Assembly: GCA_947460575.1 (NCBI GenBank)
Contig: CANHIJ010000019.1
Coordinates: 1 to 44,059, forward strand
Reading direction: 5' to 3'
Source: Verrucomicrobiales bacterium
GTDB lineage: Bacteria > Verrucomicrobiota > Verrucomicrobiia > Verrucomicrobiales > V1-33
Length of the DNA stretch: 44,059 nucleotides
Of the stretch, positions 16,936 through 25,567 are shown in pieces. Each line of letters opens with the position of its first letter. Position 1 is the stretch's first letter. A program made the translations under genes and the position numbers. The notes beneath the pieces are model-generated. The model was not told where the DNA came from, searched no databases, and was given only the letters and a program-made list of their open reading frames with translations.

Positions 16936-17904
16936 GTGACACACTCTCCCACTACCGCGTTGCGCCGCTGGGCGCTGGTTACCCTGGTCTTGTTGTGTGC
17001 CACGGTCCTTGCGGGTTCGGTGGTTCGGGCGACCGGTTCGGGAATGGGTTGTCCGGATTGGCCCACCTGCTTTGGGCGATTGATTCCACCCACTGACGTG
17101 AGTCAACTTCCGGCGGACTACCGCATTCGCTTTAGAACTCCCAGCGCGGAGATTGCTGAGTTCAATGTGGTGCACACTTGGGTGGAGTATCTCAATCGGT
17201 TGGTGGGCATGGCGAGCGGTTTGGCCATGCTGGGGACGGCCGTGCTGTCGCTGCGCCAGCGGCCCCGCGACCCCGTCCTGCCGGTGTTGCTGTTGGGGGC
17301 CTTGGGTTTGTTTGGTTTGGTTTCCTGGCTCGGCCGGGTGGTTGTGCACACCAACTTGCTTCCTTGGAACATTACCTTGCACATGCTCGGGGCCCTGGTG
17401 TTGGTGGCGGCGGCGATGGTGGCGGCAGTTCGCGTTGGGCCCAACAAGGGCGCCGAGCTCAGCGAGGGATCGCGCCGCATGCTTTGGGCGCTCTTGATCT
17501 CCACGGTGACGCAAATCGTGCTAGGAACTCAGGTCCGTGAGCAGGTGGATCACTTGTCCGAAACCCTGGATCCGTGCTGTAGGCAGCGCTGGGTTGACCA
17601 ATTAGGGCTCGTCTTTGCGGTGCATAAGGCCAGTGCCTGGGTTCTGGTGGCGCTAGGGCTCAGTTCTTTTGTCATGCTGAGGGCTCAGCAAGTGCGCTGG
17701 GCTTGGGTATTGCCGACCCTGTTGGGGGCCGAGTACGGACTGGGAGTTATACTAGCCCGATACGGCTTGCCAACCCTGGTCCAGCCAGGGCACCTCTTTT
17801 TAGCTGTCCTACTCTTCGGGCGGATCGTCGCCTGGTTGGCCGCCAGGGTGGTGCCTCGGGCTTTGCCGTTGCGCCCGCTGGGGGACGGCCGGATGGGCGC
17901 CTGA
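16936..17904 (+). CDS. ctaA: Heme A synthase CtaA
   Basis: A 322-residue, eight-helix membrane protein that oxidises the C8 methyl of heme O to the formyl group of heme A. The hallmark VRATGSGMGCPDWPTCFG is near the N-terminus, with two cysteines in the first periplasmic loop. Further landmarks are VVHTWVEYLNRLVG, LGRVVVHTNLLPWNITLHM and VFAVHKASAW, supplying the heme-binding histidines. A second cysteine pair lies in LDPCCRQRW. I chose GTG at 16936, which gives a short N-terminus before the first helix. The open frame continues upstream to a TTG at 16831, but that extension looks non-coding. ctaB follows after 17 bases. Confidence 0.9.
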   Translation: MTHSPTTALRRWALVTLVLLCATVLAGSVVRATGSGMGCPDWPTCFGRLIPPTDVSQLPADYRIRFRTPSAEIAEFNVVHTWVEYLNRLVGMASGLAMLGTAVLSLRQRPRDPVLPVLLLGALGLFGLVSWLGRVVVHTNLLPWNITLHMLGALVLVAAAMVAAVRVGPNKGAELSEGSRRMLWALLISTVTQIVLGTQVREQVDHLSETLDPCCRQRWVDQLGLVFAVHKASAWVLVALGLSSFVMLRAQQVRWAWVLPTLLGAEYGLGVILARYGLPTLVQPGHLFLAVLLFGRIVAWLAARVVPRALPLRPLGDGRMGA

Positions 17905-17921
17905 GCGCTTCGCTTAGATTT

Positions 17922-18863
17922 ATGAACCTTTCTGCTGCCATTCCACCTTCGACGCCCGCAGGCCCCCTGGGGTGGGCGCGCGCCGATTTTATGGCCCTGA
18001 CCAAGGCGCGGCTCAGTGCCTTGGTGGTAGTTACCACCGCGGCGGGTTACGTCCTTTCTCCGACGGGCGATTTTTTGAGCTGGGGGCTGGTGCACACGCT
18101 TTTGGGAACCACGATGACGGCTTTCGGGGCGGCGGTATTCAACCAGCTCATGGAAATGGAGCCCGACGCCAAAATGCAGCGCACCTCCGACCGCCCGCTG
18201 CCGGGGCGCCGGATTTCTCCGGTGGGGGCTTTTTTGTTGGGCTGGGTCCTCTGCGCCCTGGGCATTATGCACCTTGGGGTCAAGGTCAATGCGGAGGCCT
18301 CGGCTTTGGCGGTCCTCACACTGGTCAGCTATCTCTTCATTTACACTCCGATGAAGCAGCGCTCCAGTTTGAATACCTTAGTGGGGGCGGTCTCGGGGGC
18401 GATTCCGCCGGTGATCGGCTGGGTGGCAGGGGCTGGGCCCCACGGGCTGCAACCTGGACTGTTGCGCTGGGAACTTTTTGTCCAGCCGCAAGCGCTGTTT
18501 CTTTTTAGTCTGCTCTTTCTCTGGCAACTGCCGCATTTTTTGGCGATCAACTGGATGTACCGGGAAGAGTACCTGCGGGGCGGATTTGTGATGTGGTCTA
18601 ACGACGATCCCACCGGGGCCAAGACGGCGCGGCTGGCGTTGCGCTGGACGATCCCGATGTTGGGCCTGGCGATTTGGCCGGTGTGGGCTGGTTTTGCCAG
18701 CGCCTGGTTTGTCGCGCCAGCTCTGTTAGCCACGCTTTATTTGGTGCGCCTCTGCCTGGTTTTTCGGCGCAGCGGCGATCGCGGCGATGCCCGCCGCCTA
18801 TTTTTCGCCACTTTGATCTACCTGCCCGTCATGTTGTCGGCCTTGCTGGCGGCGGCGCGTTGA
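17922..18863 (+). CDS. ctaB: Protoheme IX farnesyltransferase (heme O synthase) CtaB
   Basis: A 313-residue UbiA-family prenyltransferase that adds a farnesyl group to heme B to make heme O, the substrate of CtaA. The first aspartate-rich block is NQLMEMEPDAKMQRTSDRPL, the CtaB form of the motif, and the second is SNDDPTGAKTARLALRW. About nine helices are predicted. The ATG at 17922 gives the short cytoplasmic N-terminus expected; the open frame runs further upstream but overlaps ctaA. The gene order ctaA-ctaB-SCO-DUF420 forms a complete oxidase maturation set. Confidence 0.93.
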   Translation: MNLSAAIPPSTPAGPLGWARADFMALTKARLSALVVVTTAAGYVLSPTGDFLSWGLVHTLLGTTMTAFGAAVFNQLMEMEPDAKMQRTSDRPLPGRRISPVGAFLLGWVLCALGIMHLGVKVNAEASALAVLTLVSYLFIYTPMKQRSSLNTLVGAVSGAIPPVIGWVAGAGPHGLQPGLLRWELFVQPQALFLFSLLFLWQLPHFLAINWMYREEYLRGGFVMWSNDDPTGAKTARLALRWTIPMLGLAIWPVWAGFASAWFVAPALLATLYLVRLCLVFRRSGDRGDARRLFFATLIYLPVMLSALLAAAR

Positions 18864-18904
18864 TGGTTTGTTGGCGGTCCGCTGATTTGACGCAAATTAT
18901 ACCC

Positions 18905-19642
18905 ATGAGCACCCCACCTCCCCCCCGCGAGCCTCTGCCCGACCGCCCTGCTTCCAAGGGCACCACCGTCATGATCTTGATGATCATCATGGCTCTGGGG
19001 GTGGTGGTCTTCATCAACTACTACCTGAAAACGGTCAAGGATCTCAAGGTGGGCCGCTTGGCGATGCAGGGCCGGGTGGAAACCGATCTGCCGGCATGGG
19101 TGGACCAAAACGGGGTGACGCGGCATCTCGAGCAATTGCGGGGCAAGGTGTTTGTGGTATCCTATCTTTACACTACCTGTCCCCAGGGCTGCGCTGGGGT
19201 GGCAGACAAGATGGACGAATTGCAAAAGGAGTTCGGGAGCGATCCCAATTTTCACTTGCTCTCGATCAGTTTGGACGCCGAGCACGACCGGCCCGAGGTT
19301 CTCAAGGCATGGATGGACCAAAAGAAGTTTGGAGGGGACAACTGGTGGTGCTTGACTAGTCCCGATGGTAATGGCGATGCCATCCGCGAGTGGATGACCA
19401 AGACCTTCCGCATCGCGGCTCGCAAAAAGAGCGCGGAATTGATCGCCGCCAATCCGGCGGACAAATACGAGCACAACCTGGTCATGGTGCTGGTGGATGC
19501 GAAGGGCAACATTCGGACGCCCACGGACAAGGACATGGTGTATTGGCCTTTCCACGAGGCCTTTGATTATGGTTGGTATCCGCGGCCCATCCGGGAGGAC
19601 ATCATCAAATTGCTGGAAGAAACCCGCCAAGTAGCCCCATGA
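18905..19642 (+). CDS. SCO1/SenC/PrrC family copper chaperone
   Basis: A 245-residue protein anchored by one N-terminal helix (about residues 20-40), followed by a thioredoxin-fold domain. The copper-binding pair is in YTTCPQGCAGV (CxxxC) and the third ligand is the His in KYEHNLVMVLVD. SCO proteins deliver copper to, and reduce, the CuA site of subunit II. The domain includes SISLDAEHDRPEVLKAW, typical of the family. The ATG at 18905 was chosen because it places the membrane anchor near the N-terminus. Its stop overlaps the next start (ATGA), so it is translated together with the DUF420 protein. Confidence 0.92.
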   Translation: MSTPPPPREPLPDRPASKGTTVMILMIIMALGVVVFINYYLKTVKDLKVGRLAMQGRVETDLPAWVDQNGVTRHLEQLRGKVFVVSYLYTTCPQGCAGVADKMDELQKEFGSDPNFHLLSISLDAEHDRPEVLKAWMDQKKFGGDNWWCLTSPDGNGDAIREWMTKTFRIAARKKSAELIAANPADKYEHNLVMVLVDAKGNIRTPTDKDMVYWPFHEAFDYGWYPRPIREDIIKLLEETRQVAP

Positions 19643-20208
19643 GCCTTCCCGCGAGCGAGCCTCCAATGATAGCGGAAGCGCAGGTGCGCCAATGGCGCGT
19701 CCTGGTGTGGGTGGTGACGGGTGTGGTGTGGGCCTTGGTGGGTTTAATGAGGCGCCCCGAATGCCACATAGCCCTGCCTGCGGGGGTGAGTTTAGATTTT
19801 CTCCCCGGGGTTTATTCTTTGATTAACTGCCTGGTGTCGGTTTGCCTCGTGCTGGCGGTGCTGGCGGTGAAGCGAGGGAATATTGAGCGCCATCGGCGGT
19901 ATATCACGGCGGCCATGGCGCTGTCGGGCTTGTTCCTGCTGTCCTATGTGGCCTACCATTTCACCAGCAATGAAACCAAGTACCTTGGGACGGGGTGGGT
20001 GCGGCCAGTTTATTTCTTCCTGTTGATCACCCACGTGGTGTTGGCGGCGGTTTCGCTGCCCTTTATCCTGTTGGCTTATCTGTCTGGATGGGCTGGCCAG
20101 CGGGCGGCGCACCGGCGCATGGTCAAATTCGTTTTTCCGATGTGGTTTTACGTCGCGGTGAGCGGCCCGGTAGTTTACCTCATGCTGCACGTCTTCCCTG
20201 CTTTCTGA
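19639..20208 (+). CDS. DUF420 / CtaM-like membrane protein for oxidase biogenesis
   Basis: A 189-residue protein with about five membrane helices. The landmarks are LPGVYSLINCLVSVCLVLAV, IERHRRYITAAMALSGLFL, VAYHFTSNETKY, ITHVVLAAVSLPFILL and HRRMVKFVFPMWFYVAVSGP, characteristic of the DUF420 family. CtaM, a member in Gram-positive bacteria, is needed for activity of heme-A-containing oxidase. The position behind the SCO gene supports the same role here. Overlap with the SCO stop as ATGA fixes the start at 19639; an alternative in-frame ATG lies at 19666. Confidence 0.85.
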   Translation: MSLPASEPPMIAEAQVRQWRVLVWVVTGVVWALVGLMRRPECHIALPAGVSLDFLPGVYSLINCLVSVCLVLAVLAVKRGNIERHRRYITAAMALSGLFLLSYVAYHFTSNETKYLGTGWVRPVYFFLLITHVVLAAVSLPFILLAYLSGWAGQRAAHRRMVKFVFPMWFYVAVSGPVVYLMLHVFPAF

Positions 20209-20366
20209 AGTCGCCTCCAGCAGGCCGCGCAACTTGGGCTGCGGGCGGTGGCCCGGTCTTGGTCCATAACCGGCCTGGCCTGCGCTTCTCGTTGGGCTGA
20301 CGGGGCGGGGTGCTTGCCGCGGGGCGAAGGCGCCGGGAAGAATGCCGCGGGGTGAACTCTCCTTGT

Positions 20367-20393
20367 CTGGGCTCCCCGCGGAGGGGAGCCCAG
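20367..20393. terminator. Hairpin between convergent genes
   Basis: An exact 11-base inverted repeat (CTGGGCTCCCC and GGGGAGCCCAG) with a 5-base loop lies between the convergent DUF420 and MFS genes, 16 bases from the MFS stop. It has no clear T tract on either side. Because the stem is symmetric it could stop transcription in both directions, possibly with Rho. The rest of the 200-base spacer shows nothing else recognisable. Confidence 0.5.
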
Positions 20394-20409
20394 CAAGCGA
20401 GGACTGGGT

Positions 20410-21660
20410 TCAGTGAGGGGCGGCGGCCGGGGAACTTCCGGTGCTAGGGCCGAAGGCCGGGGGGCGGAAGAAGAGGGCCAGGATCACGATGCCGCCTAAG
20501 GCCATTCCAGAGGGCACCAGGAAGAGGGTGCGGTAGTCGGTTACTCCATTCACGGTGAGGCTGCCCATGAGGGGGATGAAGAGCCACTTGGCGGCGAGGT
20601 CGCCGATCCCGAGGATGAGGAGGTTGAACCAGCCTTGAGCGCTGGCGCGCACGTCTTTGGGGAAGAAGGCGTCGATGAAGATGTAGACGGTGGCGAAGAA
20701 GAATGCATAACAGATCCCGTGGAGGAGCTGGACGGCGATGATGAGGGGTTGGTTTTGGGGGAAGAAAGCGTAGATGGCGAAACGGACCGCGTGGCCAGCG
20801 ATGCCGACCATCATGGTTTTTTTCCAGCCGAATTTGGCGAGGACGCCGCCGAGGATGATCATGGTGGCGAGTTCGGCGATTTGCCCGAGGCTCATGATGG
20901 GCATGATCCACTCCTTCTTCAGGCCGGTGCTCTTTTCAAGGAAGCCGGGGGTGATGACGAAGTAGCCGTTGTGGATGGTGGCGTCGATGAAGGTGACGAT
21001 GAAGAGGACCAGGATGAAGGGAACGAAGAGGCGGCGCCCGGTGGAGAGCCAGGCGTTGGCGGCGCCATCTTTCTTGGGGGGGGTGTGGGGAAGGGTGAGG
21101 CAGAAGGCGGCCAGCACCAGGGAGGCGAGGCCGGAGACGAGGAAGATGGCCTTGCTGGCTTGCATGGCGTCGACGCCGGTTTTGCCTTGGAGGATGAAGT
21201 AGAGGGGCCAGGAGGCCAGGATCCAGCCGACCGTGCCGCCCATGCGGACGAAGCCGAATTCTTTGGAGGCGTCCTTCATGTTGGCGAAGGCCAGGGAGTT
21301 AGCTACGGAGATGGTGGGCACGTAGAGAATCGAGTGCACCAGCATCAGGGCGAAGAAGAGGGGGAACGAGTTTACCCAATAGAGGGCGAGGATGGCGAGG
21401 CCGCCGAGGAGGTGGCTGCTGGCCATGAATTTTTCAGCCGCGAAATGGCGGTCGGCAAACTGGTTGCTGAAGAAGATCCCGAGGATGGAGGCAATGGCGA
21501 AGCCGCTGCCGACCCAGGCTTGTTGGGACCCGCTGAAGCCGAGTCCGCCCTCGGCGATGGCGCCACCCATGTAGCCCCAAATGAGCGGCAGCCAGGCCCC
21601 CCAGATGAAGAACTGGAGAATCATCATGAGGAAGAGTTTGTTGCGTTGACTGTGGTTCAT
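20410..21660 (-). CDS. MFS transporter of the nucleoside:H+ symporter (NupG-like) family
   Basis: A 416-residue protein with twelve predicted helices. The N-terminus (LFLMMILQFFIWGAWLPLIWGYM) is typical of the NupG/XapB nucleoside symporter branch of the major facilitator superfamily. Other landmarks are NSLAFANMKDASKEFGFVRMGGTVGWI and LHGICYAFFFATVYIFIDAFFP. In many non-enteric bacteria such proteins sit with nucleoside or sugar genes; here it stands alone on the minus strand, so the substrate is not settled. The 152-base gap to the divergent secreted-protein gene must hold promoters for both; I see no convincing -10/-35 pair there. Confidence 0.85.
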   Translation of the reverse strand: MNHSQRNKLFLMMILQFFIWGAWLPLIWGYMGGAIAEGGLGFSGSQQAWVGSGFAIASILGIFFSNQFADRHFAAEKFMASSHLLGGLAILALYWVNSFPLFFALMLVHSILYVPTISVANSLAFANMKDASKEFGFVRMGGTVGWILASWPLYFILQGKTGVDAMQASKAIFLVSGLASLVLAAFCLTLPHTPPKKDGAANAWLSTGRRLFVPFILVLFIVTFIDATIHNGYFVITPGFLEKSTGLKKEWIMPIMSLGQIAELATMIILGGVLAKFGWKKTMMVGIAGHAVRFAIYAFFPQNQPLIIAVQLLHGICYAFFFATVYIFIDAFFPKDVRASAQGWFNLLILGIGDLAAKWLFIPLMGSLTVNGVTDYRTLFLVPSGMALGGIVILALFFRPPAFGPSTGSSPAAAPH

Positions 21661-21812
21661 GGAGGGCAGGGCAGGGGTGGATCGAAGGGTCCGAGAGATC
21701 GGAATTCGGCATTTCTAAAGGATTTCCCCGCCAGCGGCAAGAGATTGAAATGGACAAATACTGATGACAAAAAGGTTTCGCGGGCGGGCGGGCTGTGGTA
21801 CGAGGATTGAAC

Positions 21813-22442
21813 ATGAGATTAAACTGGATTGCGGGTGGCGTTTTGGCCGCGCTGGGCGGCTGGGCGGAAGCGCAGCAAGAGGGACCAGATGCGCTCAGCC
21901 GAATTTTTAAACACAACAACGGGCAGCGCACCGAGACCCAGAAAATGGGGGGCTCCAACGAGATCCGGGAGTCGATCTACGACAAAAATAACATTTTGTG
22001 CGGGGTGCGGGTCTTTCGCCTGGATGCCAAGGGGCGGATCCTCAATGGAGTCATTTACGACGGAAAGAAGAACCCGGTGGGGAGCACGCGGAACTTTTTC
22101 GACGCCCAGACGGGGCAGATGCTCAAGGAAGAACTGTACAATCAGCAGGGAAAAAAGGTGAGGGAACTCTTTTACCCCGGATCCCTTAGCGATCCGAGAT
22201 ATGCCAAGCGGATGGTGGCGTTCAACTACGACCCGCAAAATCCCAGCGCGCCGCGCAAGGAGGCGGAGGGGAAGGTGCAGCCGATCGTACCCGTGACCAA
22301 GGACGAGGAGGACTTTGATCCCAGTCTGCCACAGGGGACGGCGGCGCCGACGGCGGCGGAAGCTGCGGCGCGCCCGGCGGCGGCGGCGCGGCCCTTGCCA
22401 AAGCGCTCGTCGTGGATGAAGCAAAAGGGCTCGGGAAACTGA
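21813..22442 (+). CDS. Secreted protein with MORN/YD-like short repeats
   Basis: A 209-residue protein with a clear signal peptide (cleavage likely after GGWAEA, residue 20). The mature part has repeated strands of the type YDxxGxxxxxxxxYDxxGK: RESIYDKNN, FRLDAKGRILNGVIYDGKKN, NFFDAQTGQMLKEELYNQQGK. These resemble the short beta repeats of MORN_2/YD-type proteins. The tail is Ala/Pro-rich and ends in basic residues. The ATG at 21813 was chosen because it begins the signal peptide. Function is unknown; a periplasmic or surface role is likely from the signal. Confidence 0.75.
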   Translation: MRLNWIAGGVLAALGGWAEAQQEGPDALSRIFKHNNGQRTETQKMGGSNEIRESIYDKNNILCGVRVFRLDAKGRILNGVIYDGKKNPVGSTRNFFDAQTGQMLKEELYNQQGKKVRELFYPGSLSDPRYAKRMVAFNYDPQNPSAPRKEAEGKVQPIVPVTKDEEDFDPSLPQGTAAPTAAEAAARPAAAARPLPKRSSWMKQKGSGN

Positions 22443-22494
22443 GGTGCTGGGTTTTTTCCATTAGGCCCTGGGAGTTTTATTCTGACATTTTGCT

Positions 22495-23925
22495 ATGACA
22501 TCGCCGATTCGCGCATTTTTCAATTGGCTGGCGCTGGCCAGTGTGGTGGGGCTGCTGTTGTGGCGGGAGCATTCGTGGCAACTGAGGGCGCGCCAGGCGG
22601 AGACGGCCCCAGCGGTGGTTGGGGGGGGCGGGGCGGAGGAGTCGGAGCTTTTGGCGACGAATGGGGTTTTGCAGCGGCGGGCGAGCGAGGCGGAGGCGCG
22701 CGCGGGGGCGCTGGGGGCGGAATTGGAGGCGCTGAAGCGGGCCGTGGAAGCCGCCAAACCCGCGCCGGGTCCGGCGGACCTGGCGAAGCAGTTTGCGGCG
22801 CAGCGCGGTTTGGCCTTTAAGCCGGCACCGGTGTGGACTCCGGCGCCGATGGAGGCGATTTTGGACAAGGTGCGGGTGTCGGTGGAGTCGCAGTTGTCGG
22901 CGGAGGCGGCGGAGGTGCGGGGGCGAGCGGCCTTGGCGATGGGGTTCCACAGCGAGCCTTTTGATTACCGGGCGGCGGTGATTAGCTTAGCTCAGACGAG
23001 CAGCGGGGGCTATTACGACGCCGCGAGCCGGGCGTTTTTTTACCGGCAGGAAGCGTCGCTGGCGCGGGCGGATGGGCGGGAGGCGTTTATTGGAGGACTG
23101 GCGGCGGCGCTGACGCGGCAAAAGGGAGGGGAAATCCCGCGGGGGTACGACCCAGCCAACGACGACGAAGCCCTGGCGCTGCGCTCGTTGATGAGCGGGG
23201 ACGCCAATGCGGCGCGGGTGCGCTTCAGTATTGCCGATCAACTCAATTTGAATTTCGACCGCAGCGGGGCCCCTTCGGCTCCGCCGCCCAACTACAGCGC
23301 CCCCGCCTACCTGGGAGAAACTTGGAAGTTTTCCCAGGATAAGGGCAGTTTGTTTGTCGAGGTTTTGGCTGGGCAAGGCGGGAATGCGGCCGTGGACGCG
23401 GCCTACGCGAGGCCTCCCCGCTCCTCGGCGGAGATTCTCCACCCGGAGACCCTGTATTTGGCCAAACCTCCCTTTGAGCCGACCGCGGTAGAACTTCCCG
23501 GTTCGACCGTGGGGGGATCGGCGCCCTATTTTAGCAATATTGCGGGGGAGCTGGGGACTTACATCGTGCTGCGCTCTTGGCTGGGGGTCGATGAGGCCAC
23601 CGTTGCCAGCGAAGGCTGGGCCGGGGACCGCTATGCGGTGTGGCCGGGCGCGGCGGGCGCGGGCGACCACGTCTTCTGGAAGACGGTTTGGCGGACGGAA
23701 GCGGATGCGCGCGAGTTTTTTGAGCAGCTGCGCCGGGTCTTGATGCAGCGGTTTTCGCTTCCTTGGCGGGCCCCGCTCGATGCCGCCGCGGGCCAGTTTC
23801 GGGTCGACGATCCCCAGCGGGTGTTGCGCCTCGCGCTGCGGGCGGAAGACAAGGCGGTGACCTTGATCAATGCGAGCGACCCAGCGTTTGGGGCGCTTTT
23901 GGAAAAAGCGGCGGCGGCTTGGTAG
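22495..23925 (+). CDS. Membrane-anchored protein resembling a zinc metallopeptidase that has lost its active site
   Basis: A 476-residue protein: one N-terminal helix (residues 8-23), a coiled-coil-like Ala/Glu-rich stretch (about 50-90), then a globular domain. In that domain the order of motifs matches a family of HExxH proteins, GFYDxxT - HELTHALQDQ - AxxALxEGDA - FVxxLxxxGGxxAVDxAY - PPxSTEQILHPE. Here they read GGYYDAASRAFFY, GGLAAALTRQ (residues 200-209), LRSLMSGDANAA, LFVEVLAGQGGNAAVDAAY and PPRSSAEILHPETLY. Both zinc histidines and the catalytic Glu are gone (G200, G201, A204). It is therefore likely a non-catalytic relative. It follows the secreted repeat protein by 52 bases. Confidence 0.78.
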   Translation: MTSPIRAFFNWLALASVVGLLLWREHSWQLRARQAETAPAVVGGGGAEESELLATNGVLQRRASEAEARAGALGAELEALKRAVEAAKPAPGPADLAKQFAAQRGLAFKPAPVWTPAPMEAILDKVRVSVESQLSAEAAEVRGRAALAMGFHSEPFDYRAAVISLAQTSSGGYYDAASRAFFYRQEASLARADGREAFIGGLAAALTRQKGGEIPRGYDPANDDEALALRSLMSGDANAARVRFSIADQLNLNFDRSGAPSAPPPNYSAPAYLGETWKFSQDKGSLFVEVLAGQGGNAAVDAAYARPPRSSAEILHPETLYLAKPPFEPTAVELPGSTVGGSAPYFSNIAGELGTYIVLRSWLGVDEATVASEGWAGDRYAVWPGAAGAGDHVFWKTVWRTEADAREFFEQLRRVLMQRFSLPWRAPLDAAAGQFRVDDPQRVLRLALRAEDKAVTLINASDPAFGALLEKAAAAW

Positions 23926-24494
23926 GGACCGCGCCGAGGGAATTAGGAGGCCTGCGGGGGGCGGCGGAGGGAGGCGCGCTGCGGCGTCACCGCCAAACCG
24001 CGGGCTTCAGGGAGCAGGGCGTCGGCGGGGGGGCGATTGCGGAGCAGCTCCCGGGAGGCGGGTGCCTGAGCTGGGCTGGGGAGGGCGGAGGAAGAGGCGG
24101 CGCGGCTGGAAAACACGGCAACAGGGTGAGCGAAAACAAGGCCAAGAACCACCCAACTGAGTCGAATTTCAAGTAATTTCTATAATTTAAAGGATCTTCC
24201 GGAAACTTTGCCCGCTTTGGGGAAAGGGGAGTGGGCGGGGCGATGGGGGCGGGTGCGGGGGGCGTTTGCTGGGATCTTTCCCTTGACCGCCTGCGATTCG
24301 GAACGATGCATCGGACTAGATTATTGTCCCTGTGCTGCGGGGACGCACATCTCGTCGCCGCGCCTTTTTTGGAAAGGAGGAGACCCCCTGTGCGGCCATA
24401 CGGCATGAGGCTGATGATCCTCGCGGCGCGGTCCCCGGACGGCGCGCCGCCCGACATTTCCCGTCTTTCTCAACTTTTTCTGTGATTTTACTGC
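23926..24494. other. 569-bp gene-poor region before mreB
   Basis: This gap has two halves. Bases 23930-24130 are very G-rich on the + strand and carry only a doubtful minus-strand reading frame. Bases 24170-24494 are more mixed, contain TTATAATTT-like AT sequence near 24179-24190 and a TTGACC at 24283-24288, but no good -10 hexamer 16-18 bases later. The last 40 bases before mreB are pyrimidine-rich (CCCGTCTTTCTCAACTTTTTC). The mreB promoter is presumably here, but I cannot place it. No tRNA-like or clear small-RNA structure was recognised. Confidence 0.4.
23943..24152 (-). CDS. Doubtful small secreted protein
   Basis: A 69-codon minus-strand frame beginning with GTG and convergent with the preceding gene. 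The N-terminus MVLGLVFAHPVAVFSS looks like a short signal peptide; the rest is Ala/Pro/Arg-rich with no motif. Such frames arise easily opposite G-rich DNA, and no leader with a ribosome site is visible. It is listed only because the gap is otherwise empty. Confidence 0.2.
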   Translation of the reverse strand: MVLGLVFAHPVAVFSSRAASSSALPSPAQAPASRELLRNRPPADALLPEARGLAVTPQRASLRRPPQAS

Positions 24495-25523
24495 ATGTTC
24501 GCAAAACTTTTTGGCTGGTTCTCTAATGACATCGGCATCGATTTAGGTACCGCCAACACCTTAGTATATGTGAAGGATCACGGGATTGTGCTGCGCGAGC
24601 CTTCGGTGGTGGCGGTCAAGGCGGGGACCATGGAGGTGCTGGCGGTGGGGGACGACGCCAAGCGGATGCTGGGGCGCACTCCGGGGAACATTGTGGCCAT
24701 CCGCCCGCTCAAGGACGGGGTGATCGCGGATTTCGAGGTGACCGAGGCCATGTTGCGGCACTTTATTCAGAAGGTGCACAACCGGCGGGGCATGGCGCGG
24801 CCGCGGGTGGTGATAGCGGTGCCGAGCGGGATCACGGAAGTGGAGAAGCGGGCGGTGAAGGAGAGCGCCACCATGGCGGGGGCGCGCGAGGTTTACCTGA
24901 TTGAGGAACCGATGGCCGCGGCCATCGGGGTGGGGTTGCCGGTGCAGGAAGCCAGCGGGAACATGATTGTCGACATCGGCGGGGGAACTACAGAGGTGGC
25001 GTTGATCAGTCTGAGCGGGATTGTCTACAGCCGCAGCGTGCGGGTGGCGGGGGATGAATTGGACGAAGCCATCGTGCAGTACATGAAGCGGGCGTACAAT
25101 TTGATGATTGGGGAGCGCACTGCGGAAGACATTAAGATTCGGGTGGGATCGGCTTATCCGCTGGCCAAGGAGGTGACTATGGAGGTGAAGGGGCGGGATA
25201 TGGTGGCGGGCTTGCCGAAGACCATCAGCATCACTTCCCAAGAGGTGAGGGAAGCCTTGCTGGACCCGCTCAACAGCATCATTGATGCGGTGCGGGTGAC
25301 GCTGGAGCGCTGTCCGCCGGAATTGTCGGCCGACTTGGTGGACCGAGGTATCGTCTTGGCGGGGGGCGGGGCACTGCTGCGCGGTCTGGACAAGTTGCTT
25401 TCGGAAGAGACTGGCTTACCGGTGCATGTGGCGGAAGATCCGCTGAGCGCGGTGGCTGAGGGCACGGGCAAGGTGCTGAGCGAGTTGGCCTTTTTGCGCA
25501 AGGTGACCACTACGGATTCCTGA
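24495..25523 (+). CDS. mreB: Rod shape-determining actin homologue MreB
   Basis: A 342-residue bacterial actin. The N-terminal amphipathic stretch MFAKLFGWF is a membrane-binding helix. Nucleotide-binding motifs are [15 protein letters not shown] (phosphate 1), [16 protein letters not shown] (phosphate 2) and [15 protein letters not shown] (adenosine). MreB filaments guide lateral peptidoglycan synthesis together with MreC, MreD, RodA and PBP2. The gene opens the elongasome cluster and follows a long upstream gap likely to hold the promoter. mreC starts 44 bases after the stop. Confidence 0.97.
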   Translation: MFAKLFGWFSNDIGIDLGTANTLVYVKDHGIVLREPSVVAVKAGTMEVLAVGDDAKRMLGRTPGNIVAIRPLKDGVIADFEVTEAMLRHFIQKVHNRRGMARPRVVIAVPSGITEVEKRAVKESATMAGAREVYLIEEPMAAAIGVGLPVQEASGNMIVDIGGGTTEVALISLSGIVYSRSVRVAGDELDEAIVQYMKRAYNLMIGERTAEDIKIRVGSAYPLAKEVTMEVKGRDMVAGLPKTISITSQEVREALLDPLNSIIDAVRVTLERCPPELSADLVDRGIVLAGGGALLRGLDKLLSEETGLPVHVAEDPLSAVAEGTGKVLSELAFLRKVTTTDS

Positions 25524-25567
25524 GAGGCAGGTGGCGGGCCCCTTATACTTCGCCGATTGGCGGTGTC

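Noticed and set aside
21745..21773. Promoter in the divergent gap between the MFS and secreted-protein genes (TTGAAA at 21745)
   Set aside because: No acceptable -10 hexamer lies 16-18 bases downstream on either strand.
20635..21810. A 391-codon open frame on the + strand opposite the MFS transporter
   Set aside because: Its product is a run of Gly, Glu and Asp typical of the antisense of a hydrophobic gene; the minus-strand frame has clear membrane helices and family motifs.
24283..24311. TTGACC with ATGCAT 17 bases later as the mreB promoter
   Set aside because: The -10 match is poor, and it lies nearly 190 bases before the start; not enough to call a promoter.
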